DNA of 64,000 bases from an uncultured bacterium. Its GTDB lineage: Bacteria > Krumholzibacteriota > Krumholzibacteriia > LZORAL124-64-63. Of the stretch, positions 53,060-62,238 are shown piece after piece. How positions within the stretch are numbered: the stretch's first letter is position 1; every line of letters starts with the position of its first letter. Below the pieces are notes generated by a model. It made no database searches. It was not told where the DNA came from and saw only the letters and a list, made by a program, of their open reading frames with translations. Location of the stretch: positions 1-64,000 of the forward strand of contig CAIWHK010000006.1 of the NCBI GenBank assembly GCA_903912525.1, written 5' to 3'. A program made the translations under genes and the position numbers.

Positions 53060-55627
53060 ATGGCGCACGCAGGTTCCCGCGAAGCGAACACCGCCAAGGG
53101 CGGAAACCCCGGCGGCGGCCCGGCCGCCTGGCAGGCCGTCGAGGCCCGCCCGTGGGCACGCTGGCTGGTCCTGGCGCTGGCCGTGTGGCTGCTCGTGGCC
53201 ATCGTCTACCCTGGGCCGGTGTTCCAGGGCCTGACCTTCCGCAGCGCGGACGCCGGCAACTCCGATGCGTTCACGAGCGTGGGGGACGCCGCCACCGCGC
53301 GCGGCGAGTCGGCCAAGTGGAACCCGTACCTGTTCGCCGGCATGCCCACCTTCGGGTCCCTGGCCTACATGCCCGGACTGTACCCGCCCACCGCGCTGTT
53401 CACCTTCCTCCAGGGCAGCCTGGGCCTGGCGCCCCTGACCTGGATGATCGGTCACCTGGTCTTCGGCGGCCTGGGCATGGTGTGGCTGTTGTCGCGCTGG
53501 CGGTTGCCCGTCTCGTCGCTGCTGCTGGGCGCGGCATTGTACATCCTGTTCCCGCAGGTCGTGGCCTGGGGCGTGCACGGGCACGGCTCGAAGCTGGGTG
53601 CGGCGATGTACCTGCCGTGGATCGTCGGCTGGACGCTGCGCGTCCTGGACGGCGGCGGGCTGCGCGCGATCGGCATGCTGGGCCTGCTGACCGGACTGCA
53701 ACTGCTGCGGGGGCACTTCCAGATCACGTACTACACGCTGGCGGTCGCCGCCTGGCTGGCGGCGTGGGGGACGCTGCGCCCGTTCGAGGCGGCGCAGAAA
53801 GCCCTGGCCGGGGCCGTGCGCGCGCGCCGGCTCGGCGGCTTTGCGGTCGCCATCGCGATGGGCTTCCTCGTGGGCGCCGTCCTGCTCGTGCCGGTGAAGC
53901 AGTATGCGGGCATCTCCATCCGCGGGCAGGACAAGGATGGCGGCGGCGGTGTCGGACTGGAATATGCCTCGGGCTGGGCGCTGGCGCCCTCCGAGACGGG
54001 CACGTTCATCCTGCCCGCGGCCGCCGGCTTCGGCCAGGCCACGTACCTGGGCCACATGCCGTTCAACGACTACCCGAACTACTACGGCATCCTCTGGCTG
54101 GCGCTGGCCGCCTGCGCGTTCGCACGCGGCGGCCGTGGCCTGTGGGCGGCGCTGGTGGCCGTCTCGGTGCTGGCGGTGTTCGTCTCGTTCGGCACCTTCG
54201 GCTTCGGACTCTATGAACTGCTCTACAAGGCGCTGCCGTTCTTCAACAAGTTCCGCGTGCCGTCGATGATCCTCGTCGTGCCGGCGTTCGCCCTGGCGAT
54301 CCTCGCGGCGCGCGGCGTCGAGCGCCTCGGCCGCGAAAGCATGCCGGCGGCAAAGCCGCTGCTGGCGCCGATCGTGCTGGGCGCCATCGGCCTGTTGATG
54401 CTGGCCGGCGGCGGCGCCTCGATGTTCGAGGGCGCGTACCGCGGCGGACTGCAGGGCCTGGCCGCAGCCAGCGGCAAGCCGGCGCCAGATGTCCTGCTGG
54501 ACGCGGCCTGGGGGCTGCAAAAGGCCAGCCTCGTGCGCATCGGCCTGGTGCTGCTGGCCGCGGCCGGCGCGCTGGCCTTTGCCGCGCGCAACGCCGTCTT
54601 CCGGCAGCGCGGCCTGGCGTGGGTGCTGCTGGCGCTGGCCTGCGTCGACCTGCTGGGCGTCGACCGGTTGATCGTGCATCCGGAGCAGGGGCTGCTGCAG
54701 GTGGCGCGTGGCGCCAACGGGCAGGCGCAACTGGTGCAGGCCCCGCAGCTGCAGGTCGCCCCGACGCCCCGCGGCGCGTCCACGGCCGGCACGGGCGCCG
54801 CCGCCCTGGCGGCCGCCGTGGGCCACGACCGCATCTGGCCGCTGGGCGAGCACCAGCAGCGCAACACCTGGCTGACCGACAGCATCCGCTCGCTGGGAGG
54901 CTACCACCCGGCCAAGCTGGCGAACTACGAGGCCATCCGCAGCCGCCTCTACGGCGATCCGCCGGCCGGCCGGCTGGCCTCGTGGCTGGGCGCGCGGCTG
55001 GTCGTGCTGGACGGGGAACTGGACCCGCAGCAGCTGCCGATGCTCGCGCAGCTCGGCTGCGACGTCGAGCCGGACCCCATCCTGGCCGGCGATGTCGTCG
55101 CCTACCGCAATCGTTCGGCGCTGCCGCGCGCGCGGCTCCTGTCGCGCTGGGAACCGGCGCCGGGCGGCGGGCGCGCCGCGCTCGGGCCGTTCCTGGACGG
55201 GATCCAGGCGGGCCGCATCGACGTGAAGGGCACGGTCCGGCTGGACGCGACGCCCGATCCCGCGCCGGCGCCGACGGACGCGCCGCTGCCGACGCCTGAG
55301 TTCGTGACCGACGGTCTCGACCAGGTGGTCCTGCGCACGAACGCTGCCGTCCCGGCCGTGCTGGTGCTGGCGGACATGGCGGCCCCGGGCTGGAGCGTCG
55401 AGGTGGACGGCCGGGCCGCGAAGCTGCTGACCGCCGACCTCGCCCTGCGCGCGGTGGCTGTGCCGGCGGGCAGCCATACCGTAACTTTCCGTTACCGGGA
55501 CGCCTCGTACCGGACGGGATTGACGCTGACGATGATCGGGGCCATCCTCACGCTGGGATTCGTTGCGGTGTCGTTCCTGCCGCGCCGTTTGTTGCCCGGC
55601 CGTGCCGCGAACCTCCTGAAAGGTTGA
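53060..55627 (+). CDS. YfhO family membrane protein (GT-C like)
   Basis: 855 residues with about 13 hydrophobic helices. Early features are WNPYLFAGMPTFGSLAYMPGLYPPTALFTFLQG and ALYILFPQVVAWGVHGHGSKLGAAMYLPWI; later GYHPAKLANYEAIRSRLY leads to a soluble C-terminal domain (VLVLADMAAPGWSVEVDGRAAKLL) and a last helix. YfhO proteins are GT-C-type enzymes; a Bacillus homologue is tied to lipoteichoic acid glycosylation. Here it probably uses a polyprenyl-phosphate sugar. AGGAGAGG precedes the ATG. The DPM1-type gene follows 7 nt downstream. Confidence 0.85.
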   Translation: MAHAGSREANTAKGGNPGGGPAAWQAVEARPWARWLVLALAVWLLVAIVYPGPVFQGLTFRSADAGNSDAFTSVGDAATARGESAKWNPYLFAGMPTFGSLAYMPGLYPPTALFTFLQGSLGLAPLTWMIGHLVFGGLGMVWLLSRWRLPVSSLLLGAALYILFPQVVAWGVHGHGSKLGAAMYLPWIVGWTLRVLDGGGLRAIGMLGLLTGLQLLRGHFQITYYTLAVAAWLAAWGTLRPFEAAQKALAGAVRARRLGGFAVAIAMGFLVGAVLLVPVKQYAGISIRGQDKDGGGGVGLEYASGWALAPSETGTFILPAAAGFGQATYLGHMPFNDYPNYYGILWLALAACAFARGGRGLWAALVAVSVLAVFVSFGTFGFGLYELLYKALPFFNKFRVPSMILVVPAFALAILAARGVERLGRESMPAAKPLLAPIVLGAIGLLMLAGGGASMFEGAYRGGLQGLAAASGKPAPDVLLDAAWGLQKASLVRIGLVLLAAAGALAFAARNAVFRQRGLAWVLLALACVDLLGVDRLIVHPEQGLLQVARGANGQAQLVQAPQLQVAPTPRGASTAGTGAAALAAAVGHDRIWPLGEHQQRNTWLTDSIRSLGGYHPAKLANYEAIRSRLYGDPPAGRLASWLGARLVVLDGELDPQQLPMLAQLGCDVEPDPILAGDVVAYRNRSALPRARLLSRWEPAPGGGRAALGPFLDGIQAGRIDVKGTVRLDATPDPAPAPTDAPLPTPEFVTDGLDQVVLRTNAAVPAVLVLADMAAPGWSVEVDGRAAKLLTADLALRAVAVPAGSHTVTFRYRDASYRTGLTLTMIGAILTLGFVAVSFLPRRLLPGRAANLLKG

Positions 55628-55634
55628 CGGATCG

Positions 55635-56387
55635 ATGAGAGCGCACCCGCACGACCGCACCTGCCCGCCGCTGGAACCCACAGCGGCGGTGGTGGTCGTG
55701 CCCACCTACAACGAGGCCGAGAACATCGGTCGCCTGGTCCCGCTCATCCTGGCGCGTGACCCGCGGCTGTCGGTGCTCGTGGTGGATGACGGTTCGCCCG
55801 ATGGCACGGCCGCCATCGTCAAGGCGCTGCCCGGCTTCGGCGATCGCATCATGCTGCTTGAGCGGACGAAGAAGGAAGGCCTCGGCGCCGCCTACATCGC
55901 GGCCTTCAAGTGGATCCTGGCCAACACGAAATTCGACGTCGTCTTCGAGATGGACGCCGATTTCAGCCACGACCCGTCGGCTCTCGACGAGTTCATCGTG
56001 GCGATCCGCGACCACGACCTGGTGCTCGGCAGCCGCTACCTGTACGGCATCACGGTCGTCAACTGGCCGCTGCGCCGACTGGTCCTGAGCGTGGGCGCCA
56101 ACCGCTACGCGGGCTTCGTCACCGGGTTGCCCATCAAGGACTGCACGGGCGGCTTCAAGTGCTTCCGGCGTTCGACGCTCGAGCGCCTGCCGCTCGACCG
56201 CATCCGCAGCGACGGCTACTCGTTCCAGATCGAGACGACCTACATCTGCTGGAAGAAGGGGCTGAGCATCCGCGAAATCCCCATCATGTTCGTCGACCGT
56301 CAGGTGGGCATCTCGAAGATGTCCAAGCGCATCATCCTTGAGGCGATGTGGATGATCTGGGCGATGCGTTTGCGCAGGACGCACTGA
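55635..56387 (+). CDS. Dolichyl/polyprenyl-phosphate mannosyltransferase (DPM1-like GT2)
   Basis: 250 residues, without membrane helices. VVVPTYNEAENIGRLVPLIL, VVDDGSPDGTAAIVKAL, FEMDADFSHDPSAL (DXD), LGSRYLYGITVVNWPLRR, IKDCTGGFKCFRRSTLERL and YSFQIETTYICWKKGLSIREIPIMFVDR correspond closely to the soluble DPM1 branch. It would make polyprenyl-phosphate mannose from GDP-mannose, which the manC product at 23.5 kb can supply. It overlaps the next gene by TGATG. Confidence 0.92.
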   Translation: MRAHPHDRTCPPLEPTAAVVVVPTYNEAENIGRLVPLILARDPRLSVLVVDDGSPDGTAAIVKALPGFGDRIMLLERTKKEGLGAAYIAAFKWILANTKFDVVFEMDADFSHDPSALDEFIVAIRDHDLVLGSRYLYGITVVNWPLRRLVLSVGANRYAGFVTGLPIKDCTGGFKCFRRSTLERLPLDRIRSDGYSFQIETTYICWKKGLSIREIPIMFVDRQVGISKMSKRIILEAMWMIWAMRLRRTH

Positions 56388-58549
56388 TGGCGGACGTGCG
56401 CGGTCACGGCGCCGAGGGCCACGTCCGGCTGGCGATCGTCATCGTCCATTTCAACACCAGCGAGGACCTCGGCCGCTGCCTCGAGTCGATCGCGGCCTAC
56501 CCGCCCGCGGTCCGGCACCAGGTCGTGATCGTCGACAACGCGTCGCGCGACGAGGGTCTGGCCGCCGTTCACCAGCGGCATCCCGAATGCCAGTGGCTCT
56601 TCAACACCGAGAACACGGGCTACGCGCGGGGCTGCAACAAGGGCATGGCCGCTGTCGTGGCCGACTACTACCTGATCCTGAACCCGGACATCGTCGTGCA
56701 GCCGGGCGCGCTCGACAAGCTGCTCGAGTTCGCCGACGCGCACCCGCGCGCGGGCCTGGTCGGGCCGCAGTTGCTGAACGAGGACGGGAGCCTGCAGGAA
56801 TCCTGCCGCCGCTTCTACACGCTGCGCACGCTGCTGCTGCGGCGCACGGTCCTCGGCAAGCTGTTCCCTGACAGTCGCACGGTGCAGCGCCACCTGATGC
56901 GCGACTTCGACCACCGCAGCAGCCGGCCCGTCGACTGGGTGCTGGGCGGCTGCGTGCTGGCGCGGCGGTCGGCGCTCGACCGCAGCGGCCCGATGGACGA
57001 GCGCTTCTTCCTGTACTTCGAGGATGTCGACTGGTGCTACCGGATGTGGCAGGCCGGCTTCGAGGTGCAGTACACGCCCGACGCGCGCTTCATCCACCGC
57101 CACCGGCGCGCGAGCGCGCGCGGGCGCTTCGGCCGCTCGTGGTGGCTGCACCTGGGCAGCCTCATCTCGTTCTACGAGAAGTGGGGGATGTTCGTCTGGC
57201 TGCTGAAGAAGTGGCGCGCCCCGTTGCTCGCGCAGCTGCTGTGGGTGCTGGACATGCTCGGCTTGTTCGCGGCGTTCATCGGCGCCTATGAACTGCGGCA
57301 GGCGGCGGCCGCCTGGTTCTCCGAGCCGCTGTTCCCGTTCCACGAGTACCTGCCGCTGCTGGGTTTCGCCGGTGTGCTCGCGTCCGTGACGTTCCTTCTG
57401 ACCGGGCGCTACCGCGTGGACGGTCGTGACCGCGCCCGCAGCCTGGGCGAACACCTGCAGCAGGTGGGTGTGCTGGCGGTGCTGCTGCTGGCGGCCACCT
57501 ACCTGGGCCACCTGGACGTCGTCAGCCGCGCGGTGCTGCTGCTGTTCATCCCGCTGCTGGGCTTGGCGACCTTTGCCGGGGACCGCCTGGTGCGGCGCGC
57601 CCGCGGGCGCCTCGAGCGCGGGCGACTGACCCTGGAGCGCACCCTGCTGGCGGGTCCGCCGGCGCGCGTCGGCGCCTGGCTGGCCTCGCTGGGTGAGGAC
57701 GCCCGGCGGGGCATCGACGTGGCCGGGTACGTGGCCGAGCCCGCCGCGGGGGGTGGCCTGCCGGCCCTGGGCGCGGGCGAGATCCCGTGGCTGGGCCGCC
57801 CCGGGGAGATTCCCGAGATCGTGCGGCGCTACCGCGTCTCACAGGTGGTATTCTGGGAGGAGAGTGGGCCGCGTTCGCCTGAGGACTGGGCGGTGCTGGC
57901 GACCCTGCGTCGCGAGCGTATCCGTTTGCGCTGGCCCCTTCCGGCGGCGTGGCTGGCCGTTGCGGGCGATCATGTCGAGACTTTCGGGGACGAACTGAGC
58001 GCCGTGCATGCCAGCGGCGGCACCCTGGCGCTGGCGGGCCTGCCCGGGCGCCTGGGAGGCATGGCGGCGGGCGCCGGCCTGGCGGTCCTGGCGGCACCGG
58101 CCTGGCTGTGGTTGCGCGCGGTGCGCGTGCCGCGCGGTTCGGCCCGGGTCGTGACGGTGGAACTGAGCGACCTGTGGGGGCACGACCCCTCGCTGACGGT
58201 CGCTGTTGATCAAGGCGGCCGCGTGCTGCCGCTGAGGTGGCAATGGCGACTGGCCGGCGCGCTGTGCGCCGGGCGCGTCGCGATCAGCGGGCCTCGCCCG
58301 CAGACGGGCGGCCGGCGCGAAGCGCCGCGGACGCCCGGCGAGGTCCTGACGTTCTGGCGAAGCACGCCGCGCGCTCCCGGACTGACCGGGCCGTGGGCGG
58401 CGACGCCGACCGGGAAGAGGCCGGGTTCCCCGGCGAAGTTCAGGCAACTGTGGCGGGATCCGGGCGGCTTCGGGCTGCTGGTCGCCGCCGGGTCGATGGC
58501 CGACAGCGACGCAACATCGTCGCGCCGGCCGCGGGAGGAAGGCTCTTGA
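56387..58549 (+). CDS. GT2 glycosyltransferase fused to a degenerate phosphoglycosyltransferase-like module
   Basis: 720 residues. Residues ~10-260 are a complete GT2 domain (VIVHFNTSEDLGRCLESI, VDNASRDEG, LILNPDIVV, DERFFLYFEDVDWCYRMWQ). Residues ~275-400 hold four or five transmembrane helices, then a Rossmann-like CoA-binding segment (LLAGPPARVGAWLASLG..). The end recalls polyprenyl-phosphate sugar-phosphate transferases of the WbaP class: AISGPRPQ, TPGEVLTFW, PGLTGPWA. The KFRSM-type motif and the catalytic Asp-Glu dyad before the GPRP motif are absent, so that part is probably inactive. Confidence 0.75.
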   Translation: MADVRGHGAEGHVRLAIVIVHFNTSEDLGRCLESIAAYPPAVRHQVVIVDNASRDEGLAAVHQRHPECQWLFNTENTGYARGCNKGMAAVVADYYLILNPDIVVQPGALDKLLEFADAHPRAGLVGPQLLNEDGSLQESCRRFYTLRTLLLRRTVLGKLFPDSRTVQRHLMRDFDHRSSRPVDWVLGGCVLARRSALDRSGPMDERFFLYFEDVDWCYRMWQAGFEVQYTPDARFIHRHRRASARGRFGRSWWLHLGSLISFYEKWGMFVWLLKKWRAPLLAQLLWVLDMLGLFAAFIGAYELRQAAAAWFSEPLFPFHEYLPLLGFAGVLASVTFLLTGRYRVDGRDRARSLGEHLQQVGVLAVLLLAATYLGHLDVVSRAVLLLFIPLLGLATFAGDRLVRRARGRLERGRLTLERTLLAGPPARVGAWLASLGEDARRGIDVAGYVAEPAAGGGLPALGAGEIPWLGRPGEIPEIVRRYRVSQVVFWEESGPRSPEDWAVLATLRRERIRLRWPLPAAWLAVAGDHVETFGDELSAVHASGGTLALAGLPGRLGGMAAGAGLAVLAAPAWLWLRAVRVPRGSARVVTVELSDLWGHDPSLTVAVDQGGRVLPLRWQWRLAGALCAGRVAISGPRPQTGGRREAPRTPGEVLTFWRSTPRAPGLTGPWAATPTGKRPGSPAKFRQLWRDPGGFGLLVAAGSMADSDATSSRRPREEGS

Positions 58550-58551
58550 CG

Positions 58552-61002
58552 ATGCACGCGAAGAAGCCCTCGACGATGCAGGCCCCGCAGGGGCCGAACC
58601 AGTTCCTGCGCGCCACGGCCTTGCGATGCCTGGCGGCGTCGGCGCTGTGCCTGGCGGCCTTCGGCGCCCGCGCGCAGAGCGTGGACCTGGACCCGCTCCT
58701 GGCGCAGCACGACGTCATCGCGCTGCAGGAAGTGGGTGACCGTATCTTCGTCGGCCTTGAAGGCGGCGGCCTGGCCGTGCTTCCGGTGGCCGATCTGCAG
58801 GCGGGCGAAATCTGGTACGCGGGCCAGGACCTCTCCGGCAACCGCGTGACCGACCTGGCCTGGACGGGCGCGAACCTGTGGGTCGCCACCGAGGGTGGCG
58901 GCCTGACCCGCGTCACCGACCCCGCGGGCGTTCCCGTTTTTCGCCAGTTCACGGGAGGAAACCTCGGCGGCCTGGACCTGACCGCGGTGGCGGGCACGGT
59001 CACCGACGGCAGCGAGCGCGTCTATTACGCGATGGACGGCGCCGGCATCGGCCAGATCATCGACGGCCTGTCGGGCAACCTCTACACGGCAGACCAGGAT
59101 GGCCTCATCTCGAACACGGTCAACGCGCTGCAGGTGTGGAACGGACAACTGTTCGTCGGCACGCCGGTCGGCGTCTCGCGGTTCGCGAACAACGTGTTCA
59201 CCGACCAGAACGCGGGCTTCGGCAGCCTCGTGGTCAACGACTTCGCCATCGATGACGCCGGCAACCTGCTCGCGGCCACCAACGGCGGCATCTACCGCTG
59301 GGACAACGCCGGCTCGGCGTGGGTGTTCGTCCGGTCGCTTGGCGCCTGGGTCATGCGCCTGAGTTGCCGCGCCGGCGAGACCTGGGCCCTGGGGGTCGAC
59401 AACCTGGGCAACGGCGTCCTGCAGGCCTCGAGCGCCGGCGTCTGGCGCACCATCACGCTGACCAATCCCAAGTGCCGCGCGATCTGCGCCGGGACCGATG
59501 TCTGGATCGGTGGGCGCACGGAGCAGACGAGCGTCTCGCGCACTCTCGGACAGGCCTATGTCGGCCGGCGCGATGCGGGCGACCAGTTCACGCTGCGCTC
59601 CTTCCGCGCGAGCGTCGTCCGCAATGCTGAAGGCGTCACCTTCGGCGCCGGCGATGGATACTGGATCGGCGATTGGACGGGCTTGGGCGCGTCCGGCTTC
59701 GACGGGACGGCGTGGCGGTACCTGTGGGAGAGCGCCAGCGTGGCGGCCGATTCCAACGGCATCTTCACGTCGGGCGGCAACGTGCTCAGCATGGCCGCCG
59801 GGCCCGACGGCACCATCTGGGGCGGTCAGTACACCTCGGGCATCCTGCGGATCGATGCCGCCACCGGCAAGGTCAACCACCTGACGCCGACCAACGGCCT
59901 GTCCGGCCGCTCGATCATCAACCTGGTCACGCACCCGGACGGCCCCCTGATCGCCATGCACGACTGGGCCGACGTCGAGAAGGTCGACGTGCTGGTCGAT
60001 CCGGCGCACTGGCGCAATCCCGCGAACTGGATGGTGCTGCCGCGCACCGACGGACTCGGAGCCGGACCCGGCGTCTGGGATGCCGTCGTGCAGCGGCGCG
60101 ACGTGGTCTGGTTCGCGGTCGAGGACGTCGGCCTGGTGCGCTGGGATATCAACGGCGACGCGGCCGGCCCCGGCGACGCGCTGACCTGGCTCGACCAGTC
60201 CGATGATCGCTGGGATGCCCCGGTCCGGTATGTCCCGGGCACCTCGCTGGACCTGGGCAAGGCCGTGTCGCTGGCCGTCGGGCCGGACGGCTCGCTGTGG
60301 GCCGGCGGCAACGGCGTCGTGCAGATCAACTACAACGACGTCACGCAGACGGCCTCGCTGGTGTCGGCCGTGGGCGAGAAGTTTTCCACCAGCAGCCAGG
60401 GCCTGGTCAACGGCAACGTGGCCGACCTGGCCATCGATGTGAACGGCGACGTGTGGGTCGCCACCCGTACCGGCCTCAACCGCATCCGCGGCACCGGCGA
60501 CAATATCGCCGTCACGGCCTGGATCGACCTGGCCAACTACTACGGTTCGGAGACGTACCAGACGCTGTATTCGACGAACGTCATCGCGCAGTTGCCGGGC
60601 CTGACCTACCGCAAGCTCGTGGTCGACGGCACGGGACGGCGACTGCTCCTGAGTTCCGACCAGGGCGCGGTCATGTTGACCGTCGGCAGCGGCGGGGGCA
60701 CCGGTGAAGTCGAACTGGCGGGCACCTACTGCTACCCGAACCCGTGGCTCGCCGATGCGACCGATACCTCGCGCCTGAAGCTCGGCGGCCTGCCTGATGG
60801 CGTGTCCGCGGACCAGCCGGCCCGCGTGGCGATCTACGACCTTGCGGGCGAGCTCGTCTACCTCGATCCGAACGTCACGTCGGGCGATGCATTCTGGAAC
60901 GGGACCAATCGCCTGGGCAACCTCGTGCGCACCGGCATGTACGTGGTGCATGTGAACTGGGGCGGCAAGGACGCCGTCCTGACACTGGCCATCGTCCGCT
61001 GA
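58552..61002 (+). CDS. Exported beta-propeller protein with C-terminal FlgD-like/sorting domain
   Basis: 816 residues. A signal peptide (FLRATALRCLAASALCLAAFGARAQ) precedes many short blades of the type LWVATEGGGLTRV, LFVGTPVGVSRF, LLAATNGGIYRW, DVWVATRTGLNRI, as in two-component-regulator propellers. The last ~95 residues (YCYPNPWLA.., VAIYDLAGELVYLD, WNGTNRLGNLVRTGMYVVHV) match the FlgD-Ig/type-A sorting-like domains frequent in FCB bacteria. No kinase or transmembrane part follows. A TTG at 58546 closer to GGGAGG is an alternative start. It sits inside the glycan locus and may be a surface substrate. Confidence 0.82.
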   Translation: MHAKKPSTMQAPQGPNQFLRATALRCLAASALCLAAFGARAQSVDLDPLLAQHDVIALQEVGDRIFVGLEGGGLAVLPVADLQAGEIWYAGQDLSGNRVTDLAWTGANLWVATEGGGLTRVTDPAGVPVFRQFTGGNLGGLDLTAVAGTVTDGSERVYYAMDGAGIGQIIDGLSGNLYTADQDGLISNTVNALQVWNGQLFVGTPVGVSRFANNVFTDQNAGFGSLVVNDFAIDDAGNLLAATNGGIYRWDNAGSAWVFVRSLGAWVMRLSCRAGETWALGVDNLGNGVLQASSAGVWRTITLTNPKCRAICAGTDVWIGGRTEQTSVSRTLGQAYVGRRDAGDQFTLRSFRASVVRNAEGVTFGAGDGYWIGDWTGLGASGFDGTAWRYLWESASVAADSNGIFTSGGNVLSMAAGPDGTIWGGQYTSGILRIDAATGKVNHLTPTNGLSGRSIINLVTHPDGPLIAMHDWADVEKVDVLVDPAHWRNPANWMVLPRTDGLGAGPGVWDAVVQRRDVVWFAVEDVGLVRWDINGDAAGPGDALTWLDQSDDRWDAPVRYVPGTSLDLGKAVSLAVGPDGSLWAGGNGVVQINYNDVTQTASLVSAVGEKFSTSSQGLVNGNVADLAIDVNGDVWVATRTGLNRIRGTGDNIAVTAWIDLANYYGSETYQTLYSTNVIAQLPGLTYRKLVVDGTGRRLLLSSDQGAVMLTVGSGGGTGEVELAGTYCYPNPWLADATDTSRLKLGGLPDGVSADQPARVAIYDLAGELVYLDPNVTSGDAFWNGTNRLGNLVRTGMYVVHVNWGGKDAVLTLAIVR

Positions 61003-61047
61003 GGCACCCGCCGGCGGGTCGCAGGGACGCAACGACACGGAGTTCGC

Positions 61048-62238
61048 ATGGGTGACATCCAGGGCACTGAATTCATTCGCCGCGACAGTTTCCTGCCGTT
61101 CTTCCGGCCCGACCTGGGCGAGGCCGAACTGTCCGCCGTGACCGAGGTGCTGCGCTCGGGGTGGCTCACCTACGGTCCGAAGGTGCGCGAGTTCGGCGAG
61201 GCCTGCGGGCGCTACCTGGACGTGCCGCACGCGGTGCCGGTTTCGAGCGCCTCGTCGGGCCTGCTGGTGGCGCTCAAGGCGCTCGGTGTCGGTCCCGGCG
61301 ACGAAGTGATCCTGCCGTCGCTGACGTTCGTCGCCACGCTCGGGGCCGTCGTTCACTGCGGCGCACGGCCCGTGCTCGCGGACATCGACCCGGCCAACCT
61401 CGGCCTGGACCCGGACGCCTTCGCCGCCGCCATCACGCCGCGCACGAAAGCCGTCATCCCGGTGCACCTGGCCGGCCATCCCTGCCGCATCGAGGAGATC
61501 CTGGCGATCGCGAAGCCGCGCGGCATCCGCGTGCTGGAGGACGCGGCGCACGCATTCGGCGCCGAGGTGCGCGGCAAGCGACTGGGCGGGCTCAGCGACG
61601 CCACCGTGTTCTCGTTCTACGCCACCAAGTGCATCACCAGCGGCGACGGCGGCCTGGTCACGACCAACGACCCCGAGGTGGCGCGGCGCGTGCAGGTCAT
61701 CAGCTTCCACGGCATGGACGGCAACGCCTGGCAGCGCTACACGGACAAGGGGCGCTGGTACTACGAGATCGTCGAATTCGGTTACAAGATGCACCTGGGC
61801 GACCCGGCCGCGGCGCTGGGCCTGGTGCAGCTCGGCCGCTCGGACGAGTTCATGAAGCGGCGGACGGAGATCGCGCACCGCTTCGGCGCGGCGCTGGCCG
61901 GACTGCCGGGGCTGACGTTGCCGACGGCCGCCGACTGGTGCACGCACGCCTGGCACCTGTACGCCGTGCGGGTCAACCGCGAGATGATCGAGGGCGGTCG
62001 CGACGGCGTCATTGCCGACCTGACGGCCAACAAGATCGGCAGTTCGGTGCACTTCATCCCGCTGCACTACCATCCGGTGTTCCGCGAGGCCGGTCGCGAG
62101 TTCGCGCCGCGCCTTGGCCAGACCGAGCGCTACTTCGACGAGGCCGTCAGCCTGCCGCTGTTCCCGTCGATGACCGACCAGGAGATCGACGACGTCGTGA
62201 CGGTCGTGCGCGAAAGCCTGCGGCTGCGGTGTCGTTGA
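61048..62238 (+). CDS. DegT/DnrJ/EryC1-family sugar aminotransferase
   Basis: 396 residues. SGWLTYGPKVREFGEACGRYLDVPHAVPVSSASSGLLVAL, DEVILPSLTFVATLGAVVHCGARPVLADID, EDAAHAFGAE and the PLP lysine K194 in FYATKCITSGDGG are the hallmarks of nucleotide-sugar aminotransferases. It would place an amino group on a keto-sugar nucleotide for glycan synthesis. It overlaps the next gene by TGATG. Confidence 0.93.
   Translation: MGDIQGTEFIRRDSFLPFFRPDLGEAELSAVTEVLRSGWLTYGPKVREFGEACGRYLDVPHAVPVSSASSGLLVALKALGVGPGDEVILPSLTFVATLGAVVHCGARPVLADIDPANLGLDPDAFAAAITPRTKAVIPVHLAGHPCRIEEILAIAKPRGIRVLEDAAHAFGAEVRGKRLGGLSDATVFSFYATKCITSGDGGLVTTNDPEVARRVQVISFHGMDGNAWQRYTDKGRWYYEIVEFGYKMHLGDPAAALGLVQLGRSDEFMKRRTEIAHRFGAALAGLPGLTLPTAADWCTHAWHLYAVRVNREMIEGGRDGVIADLTANKIGSSVHFIPLHYHPVFREAGREFAPRLGQTERYFDEAVSLPLFPSMTDQEIDDVVTVVRESLRLRCR

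Noticed and set aside
52418-55705. 1095-codon open frame on the minus strand opposite the GT2 and YfhO genes
   Set aside because: The high G+C bias suppresses stops in antisense frames. The product is low-complexity Arg/Gln/His-rich without motifs, while the plus-strand genes have clear family signatures.
58210-62073. 1287-codon minus-strand frame opposite the propeller and aminotransferase genes
   Set aside because: A shadow frame of three well-identified plus-strand genes; composition is His/Val/Asp-rich and no ribosome binding site or domain is seen.
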